This document shows, piece by piece, positions 35,324 to 47,758 of a stretch of DNA of 64,000 bases. Origin of the DNA: Oreocharis arfaki (lineage: Eukaryota > Chordata > Aves > Passeriformes > Paramythiidae). The translations under genes were made by a program, and so were the position numbers. The notes beneath the pieces were generated by a model that saw only the letters and a list, made by a program, of their open reading frames with translations, was not told the origin of the DNA and made no database searches. The first letter of the stretch is position 1, and the number at the start of each line of letters is the position of its first letter. Where the stretch lies: NCBI GenBank assembly GCA_013398015.1, contig VZRR01008020.1:62299-126298 (forward strand), given 5' to 3'.

Positions 35324-38300
35324 CCTCCACAAAGCTTCTCCTTTGCCAGGCAGGCAAAACCCAGTGGTTTTTACACTCCATGGCTGAAATCCATCCTGAT
35401 CCCACCAAAGCGAGCTAAAATCCATTGATTTCCAGGAGCGGAGGATCTCCATCAGGAATTTTTCACCCCTCCAGCAGATTAAAGCTTTTCTCCACTAAGC
35501 AAATCCTTCCTGCTCATCCAAAAGGACCCTCCAGGCCAGGAGCTCCAAATCCTCTCAGAGCTCACTCAGCCCAGCACGATTTTAATCCGAATTTGACATT
35601 CAAATGCCGGGGGCAGCCTCGGGAACTGCGGAGCTGTTGCACCACCAGAGCCCGTTCTCCGAGTGGGAATCAGAGCCCTGGTTCCATGACAGCACTGGGC
35701 TGGTTTTACAGACCTGCTCCCATCCAACTCCATCTCCTGCGCAATGGAATTCATGAGAATTTCCAACAAATGTCACCGAGGTTTGTTTTTTTTTTATAGG
35801 AGGAAAACTCCAGGCTGAGTTTTCAACAATAAAAGCTGTTTTAGTGCCTTTCCCCCGTTGCCAAATTAGTGCTGAGTGTGCTTTGCTTTGCTCCTCTGTT
35901 TTGCTTTTATGTGCCTGAGTTCCCTAAAAAATCAAGGGGAAGGAGCAGGGAGGGAACATGGAGTTTTCTCCAAAAAAAGTGATGCATCCTAGTGATAAAT
36001 AGAAGTGAAGGATCTGTTCTCTGGGGTGCCACAGGAGAGCAAGATGTTCCTACAAATTTATAACAAAGAGAAGGAAGAAGAACTTTCTATCAACTTCCAT
36101 TGAATTTATTTAAAGAGGAATCAACGAATAAATAAATAGTTCATTAGGCTGCCCTGAAGTGTTATTTAGAACTGATTTAAGGAATGTTCAGAGCAAAATC
36201 TGAGCTAAGAACTGATCCCATTAAGCCTCCCCAGCACTCCTTGGCTTCTTTTCCACCAAACAACCAGGGCTGGTCTTCGACAGAAACGCTGGGGTTTGAG
36301 AAAATTAAAATATCCCAACAAAATGCCCGGTTTGCTGGAGAAAATGGGATTTTTCTTAAGTAGAAAATGCATCCTGGAAAACATTAAGGGTTTCTTGTCT
36401 TTACTGAGAGCTAAAATATTTCATTAAATGCCTGAAAAGAGTCTGTTCGGAAGGAAAATCTTCATGGTTTTTGGAAAAGGCTTTCAGTTGTCTCCTTTTT
36501 GGTCTGTGGATGACTGAGATGGGAACCTGGGGCTCCTGGGAAGGGCTTTCCCAAGAGAAGATGATGGGAAAATTGGCCTTTAATTCATCCAAACTTCAGC
36601 TGCCACAAACTCAACACCACCAACCTTTCACCTTTTCCAAGAAGTTACAATTCAATCAGTTTTAACTCAACCAATTCAAATCATTTTCTTTTCACTTCCC
36701 CTGCCATGACCCCCACCAACCCCTGGGAATATTTGGAGCCTGGGGATCATTTGCCACGAGGGAACGGCAGTGGAGCCAGCCTTGGGGTCCGAGCTGGAGG
36801 ATTTTTGGCTCCATGAACGTTACAAATGGAAACCGTCCTCGCACGAGCCCTCGGTGCTCCGACAGCACCGGCAGCACGTCCAGGGGGGGCTGGAAAAAAC
36901 GCCCTCATTCCCTCGATCCTTGAGGGTTGTTTTGGTCTTCCCTGGAGTTTCTCTGTCACAGAAATCATCCCCTGCTCGTTGTGTCCATGATCCCCTGCAC
37001 GTTCTGCAGCTTGGGCGCTTTCTCAGTCTGTGCTTCTCGTAAAAAGATTTTGGGGGGATCCCTGGACTTCCCTACTGAATTTAGGATTTTTCCCTGCCTG
37101 CCCTAAATCGTCCCATGGTTGTCCATGAGCAGTGACTTCCAGAGCAGTTGGGTTCCCCCTGGATGAAAAGCTCTGTATAAACATAAGATGATCCCTATTT
37201 AACATTCCCTTTTTTAATTCCATGTTTACAGGGGGTTCCCACCGTTCTTCTTTGCTAAAATCGGGGTGCTGACAATCTGTGGACATGGATTTTTTTGGGT
37301 ATCTGCACAATTCCAGAGCTGGCTGAAATTTTTGGAGGAATCCCAGGATTTACTCATTATCACTTTAACCACGATCCACAAAGGAGGGGGCAGGGAGGGA
37401 AACATCCAAGGAAAATAGATAAAATCTTATTCCCAATATTTCAACAGGGCTGCCGTGTGTTTACAGGACGGGATTCCCGCTGTGAAAGAGAACGAAAGTT
37501 ACGGGTTTTTTTCCCAAAAAGAGGAGGAATTGGCTCTCTATGGCAGTTTTCTTTATGGATTCTCCAGAGGGAAACACTGCACTGTGAGGAGAGGGAGCCT
37601 GGAGCAGAGCGGGAGGGTTGGGATGATGCTCTGCAGGCCCTGTAACTCCCTGGCCACACATTCCCAAAGCGCCTGAACCATTCCACGCAAAGAAAGGAAA
37701 ACTTGGCATCAAAATCCCCCTGAAACTCCAGTTTGGAAAGCTGGGATTGGGGCTCGGTGCCAGCTCGTCTCCCCTCTCCCAACTGGACAACTTCTCCCAT
37801 GTCCTGTGTAGCTCCAGCAGGACCCATTTCCCCTCCCCGTGGCTGAGCCAAAATCCCGAGGCTTTCCTGACCCCGGGATCCCTCTGGGAAAGGCGGAGCC
37901 GGAGCCTGGGAGCGATCCCAGGTAACCCAGAGGCGCTGCCTGATGTGCTGCCGCCATCCCAGCTCCCGAGAAACCGGGGAGGCTGCTCTGCTTTTAGCCC
38001 CAATTCCATCCCTGGAATTACCACCAGGAGCTGCTACCTGCCCATCATCACTGCTCCACACACTTCATAACTCCCCGCACCAAATCCCACCTCCCAAATT
38101 CCCAGCCTGGCCCGAAATGCTGGGGAAAGCATTGGCCAGTCAGCTCAGAAAGGCTTTAAAAATCAAAAAAGAAAAGTTCGAGCAATCAGGGCTTTTCCTC
38201 CCCTCTCAATTCCTCCATTTCTGGTTTATTTTTTGGATTTATTTCCATGGGAAGCCGATTCTTCCCTGTCTGGCAGTGAGATACTGAACTGTGTCTGATT

Positions 38301-41186
38301 CTCTGATTTCTTTGCAGATAAATCTCTGGTTTATTCACAGATAAATCCTGCAGAAAAATTTCATGTGCTCACTCGAAACTGTCAGGTTTCAGGGGTTTAG
38401 ACACAAAATTCAAAATATCTAAAACAGCCACCATACCCAAATTAAAAAGCTGTATTTTGGCTGTGCCCTGATAGGTAAAAATATCAGTAACTTTAAAAAG
38501 CAGTGTGGGCTGTACCCTCGATTGGGAAATCAATGAATAATCAGTAATATTTGTCCTGGGAATGCTGCATGTGTTCATATTTCAGATGAATATGTCAATG
38601 TTAAAAATGATGTCGTTTGGAACATGTCCTCCCTATAAAAATGGAAGTAAAATCTGCTTTTTAGGTCTGCAGAAAGGAGAGCAGAGCAAACCTGTTCATC
38701 CTCTCACAGCAGCAGTAATTAGCACATGAATATTCTGCCGTGGTACAGCTGTAGGATGGTTCCCACCCCACAGGATTTACCAGGCCAGTTAATCCCTGAA
38801 ATCTCTCCGGAAAATAATCCTGATTGCACAACTGGAGCCCAGGTTTAGTCAGGACTCCAAGTCATGGCACCTCCCAGAGCAAAAGGCTCCCTTGCCCAAT
38901 ATTCACTGACAGCTTTAAGTTTGAATTTAATTTGGCAAAGTCGTGGATCTGATAATTTGGTTTCAGTCACCTGGTGGATTGGGGCTGGATGGTGAGATCT
39001 GAAGCAATGCCCACCTTTGATTCCCAGGATTGCTGCCACACCGGGGCTGGCTGCTCTGCCTGGGCAGGAAGATGGCCCCGTACACCCCACTGCACCCTGT
39101 ATTTCAGCACAGGTTGTCTCTCCTCTCCAAGGATTCCGTTTTTGTGATTGGTTAATTCATTAAATATTCCATTAAACTGGACAAAACTCAGCCTTCCCAC
39201 TAAGATTAAAGTGGTGCTTAACAAAGCAAGACTGGGAGCTGTAGCACACCTGGAAGGTGAAATCTGTCCGTGCCAGCAGTGACCTGCAGCAGCAGAGCTG
39301 GAACTCAGATCCTCCTCGAGCCAAAACAAAAGCTGGAGGCAGAGATTGGCATCTCCCTCCTGGCCCTGGATTTTTGGAGGGCTCCCGAAATGCAGCTCCA
39401 CAATCAGTTTCCAGCCAATAAAAGGCAGAGACACAGATCCATAAAAACTTTCTGCATCTCATAAAACATAACATGCAGTGGCTAAATTAGAAATTCAGAT
39501 CTTCCATGTACTTGGCTGGCTGGAAATGGAGACTCCAAATTGCTTGTTAGAAACCGCAGCGTGCTGGGCTGCTTTGGGTTTATTTTCCCCCCAAACCCCC
39601 TCTTCCCACTCTGACTTCTTTTCCCTTTTTCAGACCAGTCTTTCAACCACAGAGTCAGAGGCAGATTTGGGTTTCAGTCTCAGGTCTCCTGCCCATTCTC
39701 TTACTCACATAAAATGCTGCAATTAATTTATTGCAGTCTGGCCACAGTTGTTTTATTCATCAGCACCGTGGAGCTCCCGTGAATGACGCCCAGGAGAGGC
39801 AATATCATCTCAACCAAACTGTCCTGATGAAAGAAAGCTGAGGATTTGGGGAGAAACAGGCAGCTCAGGTACCTCCAGTGTGTTTCAGAGATGATCTTTC
39901 TCCCAATCAAACATCATTTCATGTGATAACGAGGATACAGCCTGTGCAGGGAAGAAGCTGCACAGTAAACACGTGTGGGAAATGTCAGAGAGGGAAAACA
40001 CCACTGGAAGACACAGGAATGGAGCTCTTGCAGATTCATGGATTCATCTGCTTAAACCTCCCACAAGGGTTTGGGATCAAAACACTGCCTTGAAAGGAGG
40101 GGCACATCCAGCAGGGAGATGGTCCCAGCTCTTTCCTGGGGGCTAAAATGCAGTTTGGGAGGATGTGAAAAAGGGGAGTGACCCTGTTCAAGGAGCTCTG
40201 GGACAGCCACAGGGTTCCTGATCCCTCGTGGGAAGAGCATTGTCCATCCACAGGAAAAGGCAGAGCTGGGTTCTCCAAAGCTGATTTTGCAATTTCATTT
40301 TGATCAGCTAAGGGAACTTGATGGGTACTGGCTACTCGTGGTGTTATTTAAGGATTTACAGGGAAAAAAGATGGATCAGCCTCACAAAGCAGAGCTCTGG
40401 GCAAGCTGAGTGAGGGCAGTCGGCCTTTTCCAGGAGTCTGAGCTGTGTTTTGTTTTAGAAACACGTACACATGTAATTGGGGTTTATGGGCTGCAGGTAT
40501 TCACCTAATTTGACTTTTGCCATCTAAACTGGTCTGTGTGAGGCTAAATCATGGCCTAGCCCTGGCCTCACTCCGTGATTTCTTACTGCCAAGCTCAAGT
40601 GCTGAAATGGGCTCTCATATTTTTATCCTCTTTTTTTTTTTTTCAGTCAATACCTGAAACCCTCTGAAGTTCCAGCAGCCTGGGCCACTGACAAAACCCT
40701 CTTCTTGTGCTGCCAGCCTACCTGTGCAGCCCATCGGTTCTGCTGCCAGCTCTCTTTAATGGCTGTGCAGAACATGAAGAGGGTTTGCACGTTCAAAAAG
40801 GACTCACCAAAACACCCAGCTGCGACACCGAGCTGGGCTGTCTCCCCATGACACAGAGCCGTGAGGTTCCCAGACTGCTGCTCAGAAAATCCAGCTCGGT
40901 GCCCCTGCCCAGCTCTGCCTCCTGTGCCAGGAGATGTTGAAATCGGGCCCTGCTGGCGCTGCCTTTATTTACCACAGTGGCACTGACTTCATGCACCACG
41001 GCCCTTTCCACTGGGGCTGCCTCAGCCAAGGTCAGCATTGCGTAAAGCAGGAGCCCACAAATAGCAATTTCTTGCTATTTCGGAGGAGAATTACCAGTTC
41101 TGTTTGCATCAAGGAATCCCTGCTACACTCGGGACGTGGCAGAGCTGACTTAGTCAGAGTTTCTTGGATTAGGCAGCAATAAAAAA
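35324..41186. other. unique non-coding stretch
   Basis: No recognised repeat or gene in almost 6 kb. A T-rich tract is at 40630-40644. A 206-codon minus-strand frame (38061-37441) is overlapped by other frames of similar length in a GC-rich pocket and has no domain. Confidence 0.45.
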
Positions 41187-41209
41187 AAAGGAGAGAGAGA
41201 GAGAGAGAA
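41181..41209. repeat. A-run plus GA microsatellite
   Basis: Nine A residues followed by about ten GA units (41190-41208). Confidence 0.9.
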
Positions 41210-41786
41210 CGATGAGTCAGTGCTGAGTGAAAATGTGCTCTGAAGCTTCTCATGGAAATAAAACCTCCTGAAAAATCATCTGCTGGGCTCCTACCCCCAC
41301 TTGTGCTGTGTATTGGTGAAGACATGGGAACAAACACGTACATGTAAAGATCCAAGCAGGAATGAAGCCAGAAATGTTTGTGTAGAAACAGCACCAAATT
41401 CTGGGTGGAGGTGAGCACAGAGCCCAGGAATAAAACCTCAGTCTGCTGAAGGACCTGCACAGCAGAGCAGCACGTGCCCTTGTGCCTACTTTGCACCGGA
41501 ATTAATGCTTTGGGAAAATCAATTCTCAGGAAGAAATGATGCTCTGATGCAGATTTCAAAGCTGTTTCGATGCCCAGCTCTGGGTGGAATCACAGAGCAG
41601 ATGTTCTGCTCATCTTCTGTCACATGCCTGGGGCAACACAAGGACTCGGAGACGTTTCACGGGTGGGAACTCCTGACTTCAAAGCACTGAGTCTTCTCTT
41701 CATGGTTTACTCAGAAAAGCCTCTTCCCTGGAAAACATCCTGGATCCACAGCACGAGGGAGCAGAGTGGCCATTCAGCAAGGTGCT

Positions 41787-42015
41787 GGAATCATGGAATC
41801 ATGGAGAAGTTTGGGTATAGAATCATGGAATTGGAATGGGTTGGGTTGGAAGAGACCTCAAAATTCATCCAGTGCCACCCCCTGCCATGGGCAGGGGCAC
41901 CTTCCACTGTCCCAGGCTGCTCCAAGCCCCGTCCAGCCTGGCCTTGGGCACTGCCAGGGATCCAGGGGCAGCCACAGCTGCTCTGGGCACCCTGTGGGGC
42001 CTCCTCACCCTCATT
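41787..42015 (-). mobile_element. CR1 LINE 3' fragment with duplicated tail
   Basis: GGAATCATGGAATCATGG then GAGAAGTTTGGGTATAG, and again GAATCATGGAATTGG, ATGGGTTGGGTTGGAAGAG. The terminal ATTCYATGA repeat and the adjoining bases occur twice, so the 3' tail is partly duplicated. The body (ccaccccctgccatgggcag, ccgtccagcctggccttggg, tccaggggcagccacagctg) is well preserved. It ends near TGTGGGGCCTCC. Confidence 0.94.
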
Positions 42016-43045
42016 AAACCACATTAATACTTTAACTAATTATCATTTGTGCACTAGATCTGTAACAGGAAATAAACTGTTCTTTTTGCTGTTCTTTTTC
42101 TGATGGAGCTGATTCAATAACTAATTCCAACTGAAGAGGTTGGCTGGTAGTTACTTGTTCTGGTTGTTCTCATGGTTGGTTTGCCTCAGAAAGTACAAGA
42201 TGAGTGGGCAAGGAGCACAAAAACCCTCCCAGAAACAGAAATCTCCATGTGATTTGATTTCTCCTGCTTTGCCATGTCCTATGAAGGTTTTACAAGATGC
42301 TGCCGGGCCTGGTCTCTCTGCATCCCCCCAGAGCCCCCTCCTGCACGGTCCCCCCATGCCAAAGAGACCCCCACAGCTAAAGCACAGCTGCCAACCCCAC
42401 AGACACTTTGCAGGTCTCAGGGATCACCTTCAGCAGGTCCTGCAGCAGGGAGATCCCGAATGCCGGACCCTGGTGGTGGAATGTCATTAATCAGAGGATA
42501 ATGGACAGGAAGGTGGGTGGCTGCTGATAGTTTTGGCTCTTTTAAGATGGTTTTGGGAGGCCGCCAGGTTGCGTGGAGAATTTTTGAGATGTTTTAAACA
42601 ATAAAGTCTTTACAATGTTATAAAATACCGGGGTGGCTCGAGTGGGTTTCAAACTGGCCGTGGGCCAGTAAAACCTCAGGATTCCAGTCAGCTGTAAGCT
42701 GGGCCTCCAGCGTGTGTCTGGGCTGGCTGAGGTCACTGACACCCCTGGAGCCCTCCCTGGTGTTTGGGCACCCCCATAAAGGGGATGATGTCCATGGCAC
42801 TGGAGCTCCTGCACCACCCCAAAGCTCCACCTTGGCTCTTCATGGCTTTGCTGCTGCTGATTTGTATTCGATGGAGATGCCCTTTCCTTCAAGCCCCGTG
42901 CAATTCTGAAATAAAATATTCCACTGATGATGGGTAGGGATGAAGTTCCTTCATATTCCAGGCTGGACTCCACAACGAGTCTTGCCATAAAGGGACATAT
43001 GTGACATGAGGGACAGAGAGATGCCTGCAGGGATGTGAAGAGCAG
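42016..43045. other. unique non-coding stretch
   Basis: No repeat or gene recognised. An AATAAA with a following GTCTTTACAATG (about 42600) resembles a polyadenylation signal, but no transcript is evident. Confidence 0.4.
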
Positions 43046-43115
43046 AATCTTGGAATCACTGAGTGGTTCAGGTTGGAGGGGACTTTTAGAGGTCCTCTAG
43101 TCCAACCCCATGTGC
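43046..43115 (-). mobile_element. CR1 LINE 3' tip
   Basis: AGAATCTTGGAATCACTGAG, then GGTTCAGGTTGGAGGGGACT and GGTCCTCTAGTCCAACCCC: the reverse complement of a CR1 3' tip. Only about 70 bp remain. Confidence 0.8.
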
Positions 43116-43174
43116 CCCATGGAGCCTTAACCTGGAGAAGATCTGATAAGGTTCAGTGGGAATGCTGAGATTCA

Positions 43175-43235
43175 GCTGAAGGATGGACTTGATGATCTTG
43201 GAAGTGTTTTCTAGCCTTAATTATCCCAAGAATTC
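43175..43235 (+). mobile_element. CR1 LINE 3' tip
   Basis: AAGGATGGACTTGATGATCT, then GGAAGTGTTTTCTAGCCTTAAT matches the CR1 tail of the subfamily 'ttggacttgatgatcttagaggtcttttccaacct'. Its 3' end points right, away from the minus-strand tip 60 bp to the left. Confidence 0.65.
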
Positions 43236-44247
43236 TCTAAGAACGAGGGCCGCAGTCAGGTAAAAAATTCTCCCTGGTTTTGGCCTCGTGCTCTGTTTGC
43301 TCCTCAGCTGGGGCAGGACCCTCCCTGTGCCATGTCCTTCCCACAGCTGTGTCCCCTCCAATCTGTATTCCAGCCCCTTCCCAACCCTGGCTGCAATTCC
43401 CAATCCCAGGCGTAAAAAGCTGCTCCACATTTAGAATCAGCAAGGCCAAACCAGGATCAGAGGGTTCGTAAATAATTATTGGGTTTGTTTCTGTTGGGCA
43501 CCCCTTGACTGCACAAAGCAGTGAATTAATTGTATTCATATGAGAAACTGTCCTAAATCACAGGCCAGGCTCCTTATCCTTATCCACAGGAGGTTGTCAC
43601 ACTTCCATTAAAATTAGGGAAAATTCTGTGCTCTCTTGAGAGCTCTAACACTGAGGTATTTCAGTTTTTTAGAAGTTTCCCATTCTGGTAAAAGCAGTAT
43701 TATTTAATATTATTAATTTAATATTGTTTTGTTTCAATTTGATTCTGGTAAAATATCACCCTGATTTTTTTATTATTATTATTTTATTTCCAGAAAATCA
43801 TTCTGTTCCCAAACAAGACGCAGTTCAGATGGTTTTATTTATAGGAAAGTAAAACCTAAACCTGAAGTTATCGTTCCCTCCCTTCTGTGTTTCCATAAAC
43901 ATGATTTGTCCCAGTAGAAAAAATGGGAGAAGTAACTTGTCATAATATCAGCCATCAAAAGGAGCCCGATAATCCCAGACACTGGAAGCCACATTTGCAA
44001 ACAAAGCACCCTAAATGGAAACAGAAGAATTAAGAATTAACCAATTTCGTTGCTTTTGCTTCAAAAAAACCCTTTCATGGTGGAAGGTTCTTGGTGTGTT
44101 TTGATGTTCTGTAAATGTAAAGCAAAATAATCAAGGATGGAGGGAAACCTCTGGTCCTGTGGGACTCTACAGAAGGGAGATTCTGCCTCGAGAGAAGGAT
44201 TTTCACTTTCCTTCGAGACAGAACCTCCTGAACAAACCCAGCTTCTG
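43236..44247. other. unique non-coding stretch
   Basis: No recognised feature. The interval 43695-43790 is AT-rich, including (TTA)n-like sequence. Confidence 0.45.
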
Positions 44248-44480
44248 ATGGGCACCAATCTCTGCTCTCTGTGACAGGGACAGGACCCAGGGAATGCTGG
44301 AGCTGGGTTGGGGGGTTGGGATGGATTTTAGGGAAAGGCTCTTCCCCAGAGGGTGCTGGGCACTGCCCAGGCTCCCCAGGGAATGGGCACGGCCCCGAGG
44401 CTGCCAGAGCTCCAGGATGGGATTGTTGGGGCGTTGGACTCGGTCCTGGTGGGTCCCTTCCAGCTCAGGATATTCTGTGA
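44248..44480 (+). mobile_element. CR1 LINE 3' fragment
   Basis: GATGGGCACCAATCTCTGCT, then ggaaaggctcttccccagag, gggcactgcccaggctcccc, gggcgttggactcggtcctg, GGGTCCCTTCCAGCTCAGGA and TATTCTGTGA. This is the subfamily that includes the pieces at 9.5 and 10.0 kb, in the opposite orientation, about 230 bp, with the region before 'ggcgttggactcg' shortened. Confidence 0.9.
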
Positions 44481-44691
44481 GCCTTGCCAAGGCCTCTCTG
44501 CTGTGGCTGTGCCGTGGGTTATTTATGGCTCCGGCTCATGGCGTTTGTCAGGGACACACCTTCCCTTTTCAGCAGATTTGGATTGATCCCTGGAATAAAA
44601 CCCGCTGTAACCAAAGACACTCCGAGCACTCACAATGGGCAGGACTAACAAGCCCCCACGAAATAAAATAAACAGATATAAAAGCAAATTG

Positions 44692-44770
44692 GGCAAGACG
44701 TTCTCCACGCTACCGTCCAACTCCTCGCGCGGCGCCGGATGAACGCTTCTGTGACGTGAGGGCTCGGTCT
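44692..44770. promoter_or_regulatory. CpG-dense block
   Basis: About eleven CpGs in roughly 78 bp, with CTCCTCGCGCGGCGCCGG at the centre and a CRE-like TGACGTGA at 44753-44760. ATATAAAAG lies upstream at about 44674-44682. It may be a promoter remnant or the edge of an unrecognised LTR. No polyadenylation signal or terminal repeat confirms an LTR. Confidence 0.3.
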
Positions 44771-44972
44771 TCCTACAGGGTTCTCCCTGTTCCTGGCACT
44801 GCTTTGTACGCTCTGGAGACTCCTTTCCCTGCGCACAGAGGTCCCAACACACAACCCCGTGCACACTGAGGCAGGAGCAGTGGTCGGCCTACTCCGAGCC
44901 TTTCAGCGTTGATCATTTTGTAGGGATCAAGGGCTTGGAGCATTTCCTCTTCCCAGCTCCTCCTCGTGGCAT

Positions 44973-45224
44973 TTCACAGAATGAATCCCAGCGTGGTTTG
45001 GGTTGGAGGGACCTTAAAGCCCATCCAGTCCCACCCCTGCCATGGCAGGGACACCTTGCACTGTCTCAGGGTGCTCCAAGCCTTGTCCAGCCTGGCCTGG
45101 GACACTTCCAGGGATGAGGATTCCGCAAATTCCCTGGCCAGCCTGTGCCAGGGCCTCACCCCACTCTGAGTAAAGGATTTCTTCCTAAAATCTAACCTAA
45201 CCCTGCCCTCTGCCAGTGTAAAAC
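44973..45224 (-). mobile_element. CR1 LINE 3' fragment
   Basis: TTTCACAGAATGAATCCCAG, GTGGTTTGGGTTGGAGGGAC, ccctgccatggcagggacac, ccttgtccagcctggcctgg, cctgtgccagggcctcaccc and TTTCTTCCTAAAATCTAACC: a textbook reverse-complement CR1 3' end, about 250 bp. Confidence 0.94.
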
Positions 45225-47758
45225 CTTGCTTTTACCATTAGTTTTCAATTAAAACCATTTTACCACTGGAGCAAAGCCTCGTTATTTTAGGCCTCTCTTT
45301 CACAAATGTGATCATTAAAGTGAAGAGGCGAAAACCTTTGGAGGTCTGAAGAAACAGGAGGGAGGTAGAAAAGAGGGAGGCTCCCTAAGTGTGTGTGTGG
45401 TGCATAACTCAGTGCAGCCCCACTCCTGTGCCCACCAAATGGCTCAAACAACAAATATTCACCCTAAACCTGCATTTCCAGTCGGGTTTAAACCTGCCAG
45501 GGCAGCTCTGATGCACCTCCAGAGCATCTCAGCCCTCAGAGCCTCCTGCTCCCTCCATCAGCCCTGCCCCGGCCCCTGCGTGGCTCTCAAGGTATAAAGT
45601 CTTTTTGTTAATAAAAATTATCCCGTGATTATAGAGTAGCTTAAGGAGCAGTAACGTTAGAAGCCTTTTGAAAATTCCCATAATACTAAAATAAAATATA
45701 TGGTATTTGGAATTCCCAGAAATGTAATCTGTTCTTGGAAGCAAACTCCTGGTGGGCAATCACACGCTCCTCCCTCTGATTCACCTTCGTGTCGTGAGTG
45801 GCTTTTAATGGCAGAACAGGGGAATATATTGTGGTTTCACACATCCACAGATTTTATGGTCACTTATTCCTAACTAGGAGATAGAGAGGCACGGCAGAGA
45901 AGGATTCTTTCTCTCTTCCAAGCTCCTCACCTCCAAGGACGGAAGGTGTTGTAATGTAACAGCTTGGAACCAGTTTTATATCAAGGAGGAGAAGGATAAA
46001 TAATCCCAGGGGCTGGGTGATGGGAGATTGTTTGAGGAGAATTCATTTCAGCCCTGATACCTGGCATTTGGGGTGACTGAGCACGGGGCTTCTTTCCTCA
46101 CCACAAGAATTCATCGAATTACTGCTCTTTCTCTTCTCAGAGGGTCCAAAGGACGTTGCCTCATCTGAGTGTGTGCGAGGGGATAATGGACATTATCAGA
46201 GCACATCAGCCCATTGCTCACCCGAGATGTGCACGGTTCTATTCTGCCTTGCTGGCGTGGGAAGGGCAGGGGCTTCAATCCATGCTCGGTTCCTCTGCAG
46301 CTGCAGGGGCTGTTCTGTGCCCGGAGCTTTCGCACGTGTGACACCTCGCTGTGCCAAGTCCCACCTTCTGGGCACCACCAGCTCCTCTCAGCCAGGGCAT
46401 GAGAAATGCAGAGAGAGTGTGATAAATCTGTGCTCAGGGACAAGCAGCACAGGGCAGATAATCACCGAGTGGCCAAGAAACCTGGAATTTTAAATACTGA
46501 CCCTCCTCGACTCCCACTCCCACATGAGCTGGGTAATGATGCCTTCAGCTAGTTTGTAAAGGAGCTGCCCACACCTGCACATTCCTCCTTGTGCTTTTTA
46601 ATTTTCATGCTCCCTGCTGTTCATTAGAAGCAATAATTAAGCTTTTGGTTCTCTGTGGCAGTGGAATTAAGCTCAGTGTTAGGTGTATATTCACTGCTTT
46701 ATATGTGCAAGCTCATTGACTAAACCTTAGCCTTGCTCCGTGTCTCATTTTACCCATCCAAATGTGAAAAGATTGATCTAAATATATTTTTTGAGTCAAT
46801 TAAGTCTCTTCTTTCCATGCCCTCCCTGACATTACTACATTACAGGAATTTGCCTTAAGAAAGGCAACAAAAAACGTAGTTTTGAAGTAAACACTCCCTA
46901 ATTTGGCGCTGCTTTTGATTGGCATTTCAGATTTTCTTTTTTTTTTCTCCTTTTTTTTCTTTCTTTTTACAACCAGGATATTAGTAGCTCCTTTACAAGC
47001 TGCAAAAATAAACAAGAAAAAGTAAATGCGAGGCTTTGTTTAGGAAACTTTTCCCTTTTTTTTTTCGCTTTGGGTTTGCAAAGGGCCGTCTGGGGTGAAT
47101 CAAGGCTGATCCCGGTGCAAAACTCTTCTCCAAGAGATAGCCAAGCTTCTGGAACAACTGCTTCGTGTTAGCTGGAGAGAGACACACAATCTAAACCATG
47201 TGCTGCTGGCTCTTGTGGTTTCGAGCTGAACCACAAACACTCAGGCGAGCTGTCAGTCTCGAGTCACGATTCCAACCAACCTTGCAGAGAGCAGGGGGGG
47301 CTGTGCCCACCAATCGTGGTTTTAACCCTTCTCTCGTTAGGGGGATGCTTTAGTGCTCGGCACGGGCTGGAAGTTTCTGTTCCTTAGCACGCTGATGGCT
47401 CGGGAAAGAATTAAAGGCAACCATTGGGTGCAACGGGGGTGAAAATACAGCTGGTCCTGCACGACGGGGCTTGGAGGGGACTCCAGGAACCATCCAGTCC
47501 AAAACCCTTCCAAGAGCCAAGACCACACCGAGCCCAGCCCTCCTGGCAGGTGCCTCCCCCTCTCCACAGGAGCCCCTGCAGAGCAGCTTGAACAGCTTCT
47601 TCCAGAGCAGCTAATTTATAAACTGCTCCGTTTTTCCCACTGAGCAGCTGGGAAAGTGCTGCTGTAGCAGAAAGTCACCTGTGAGAGCGAGCCCGGGACG
47701 TTCCGAGCGCAGGAATGCGCTGCTGCCACCTGAGCTGAGGGAACAACCACTGTGGCGT
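45225..47758. other. unique non-coding stretch
   Basis: No gene. T-rich tracts occur at 46937-46970 and 47056-47066. At 47460-47590 a GC-richer piece with CCATCCAGTCCAAAACCCTT slightly resembles CR1 but is too degenerate to call. Confidence 0.45.

Noticed and set aside
37441..38061. 206-codon minus-strand frame
   Set aside because: Overlapped by several other frames on both strands in a GC-richer pocket; no family signature.
44660..44690. Retroviral primer-binding site on the minus strand
   Set aside because: Only about the first eight bases fit a tRNA-Pro site, and no LTR with CA terminus adjoins it.
47460..47590. Additional CR1 fragment
   Set aside because: Only CCATCCAGTCCAAAACCCTT resembles CR1; the rest does not follow the consensus order.
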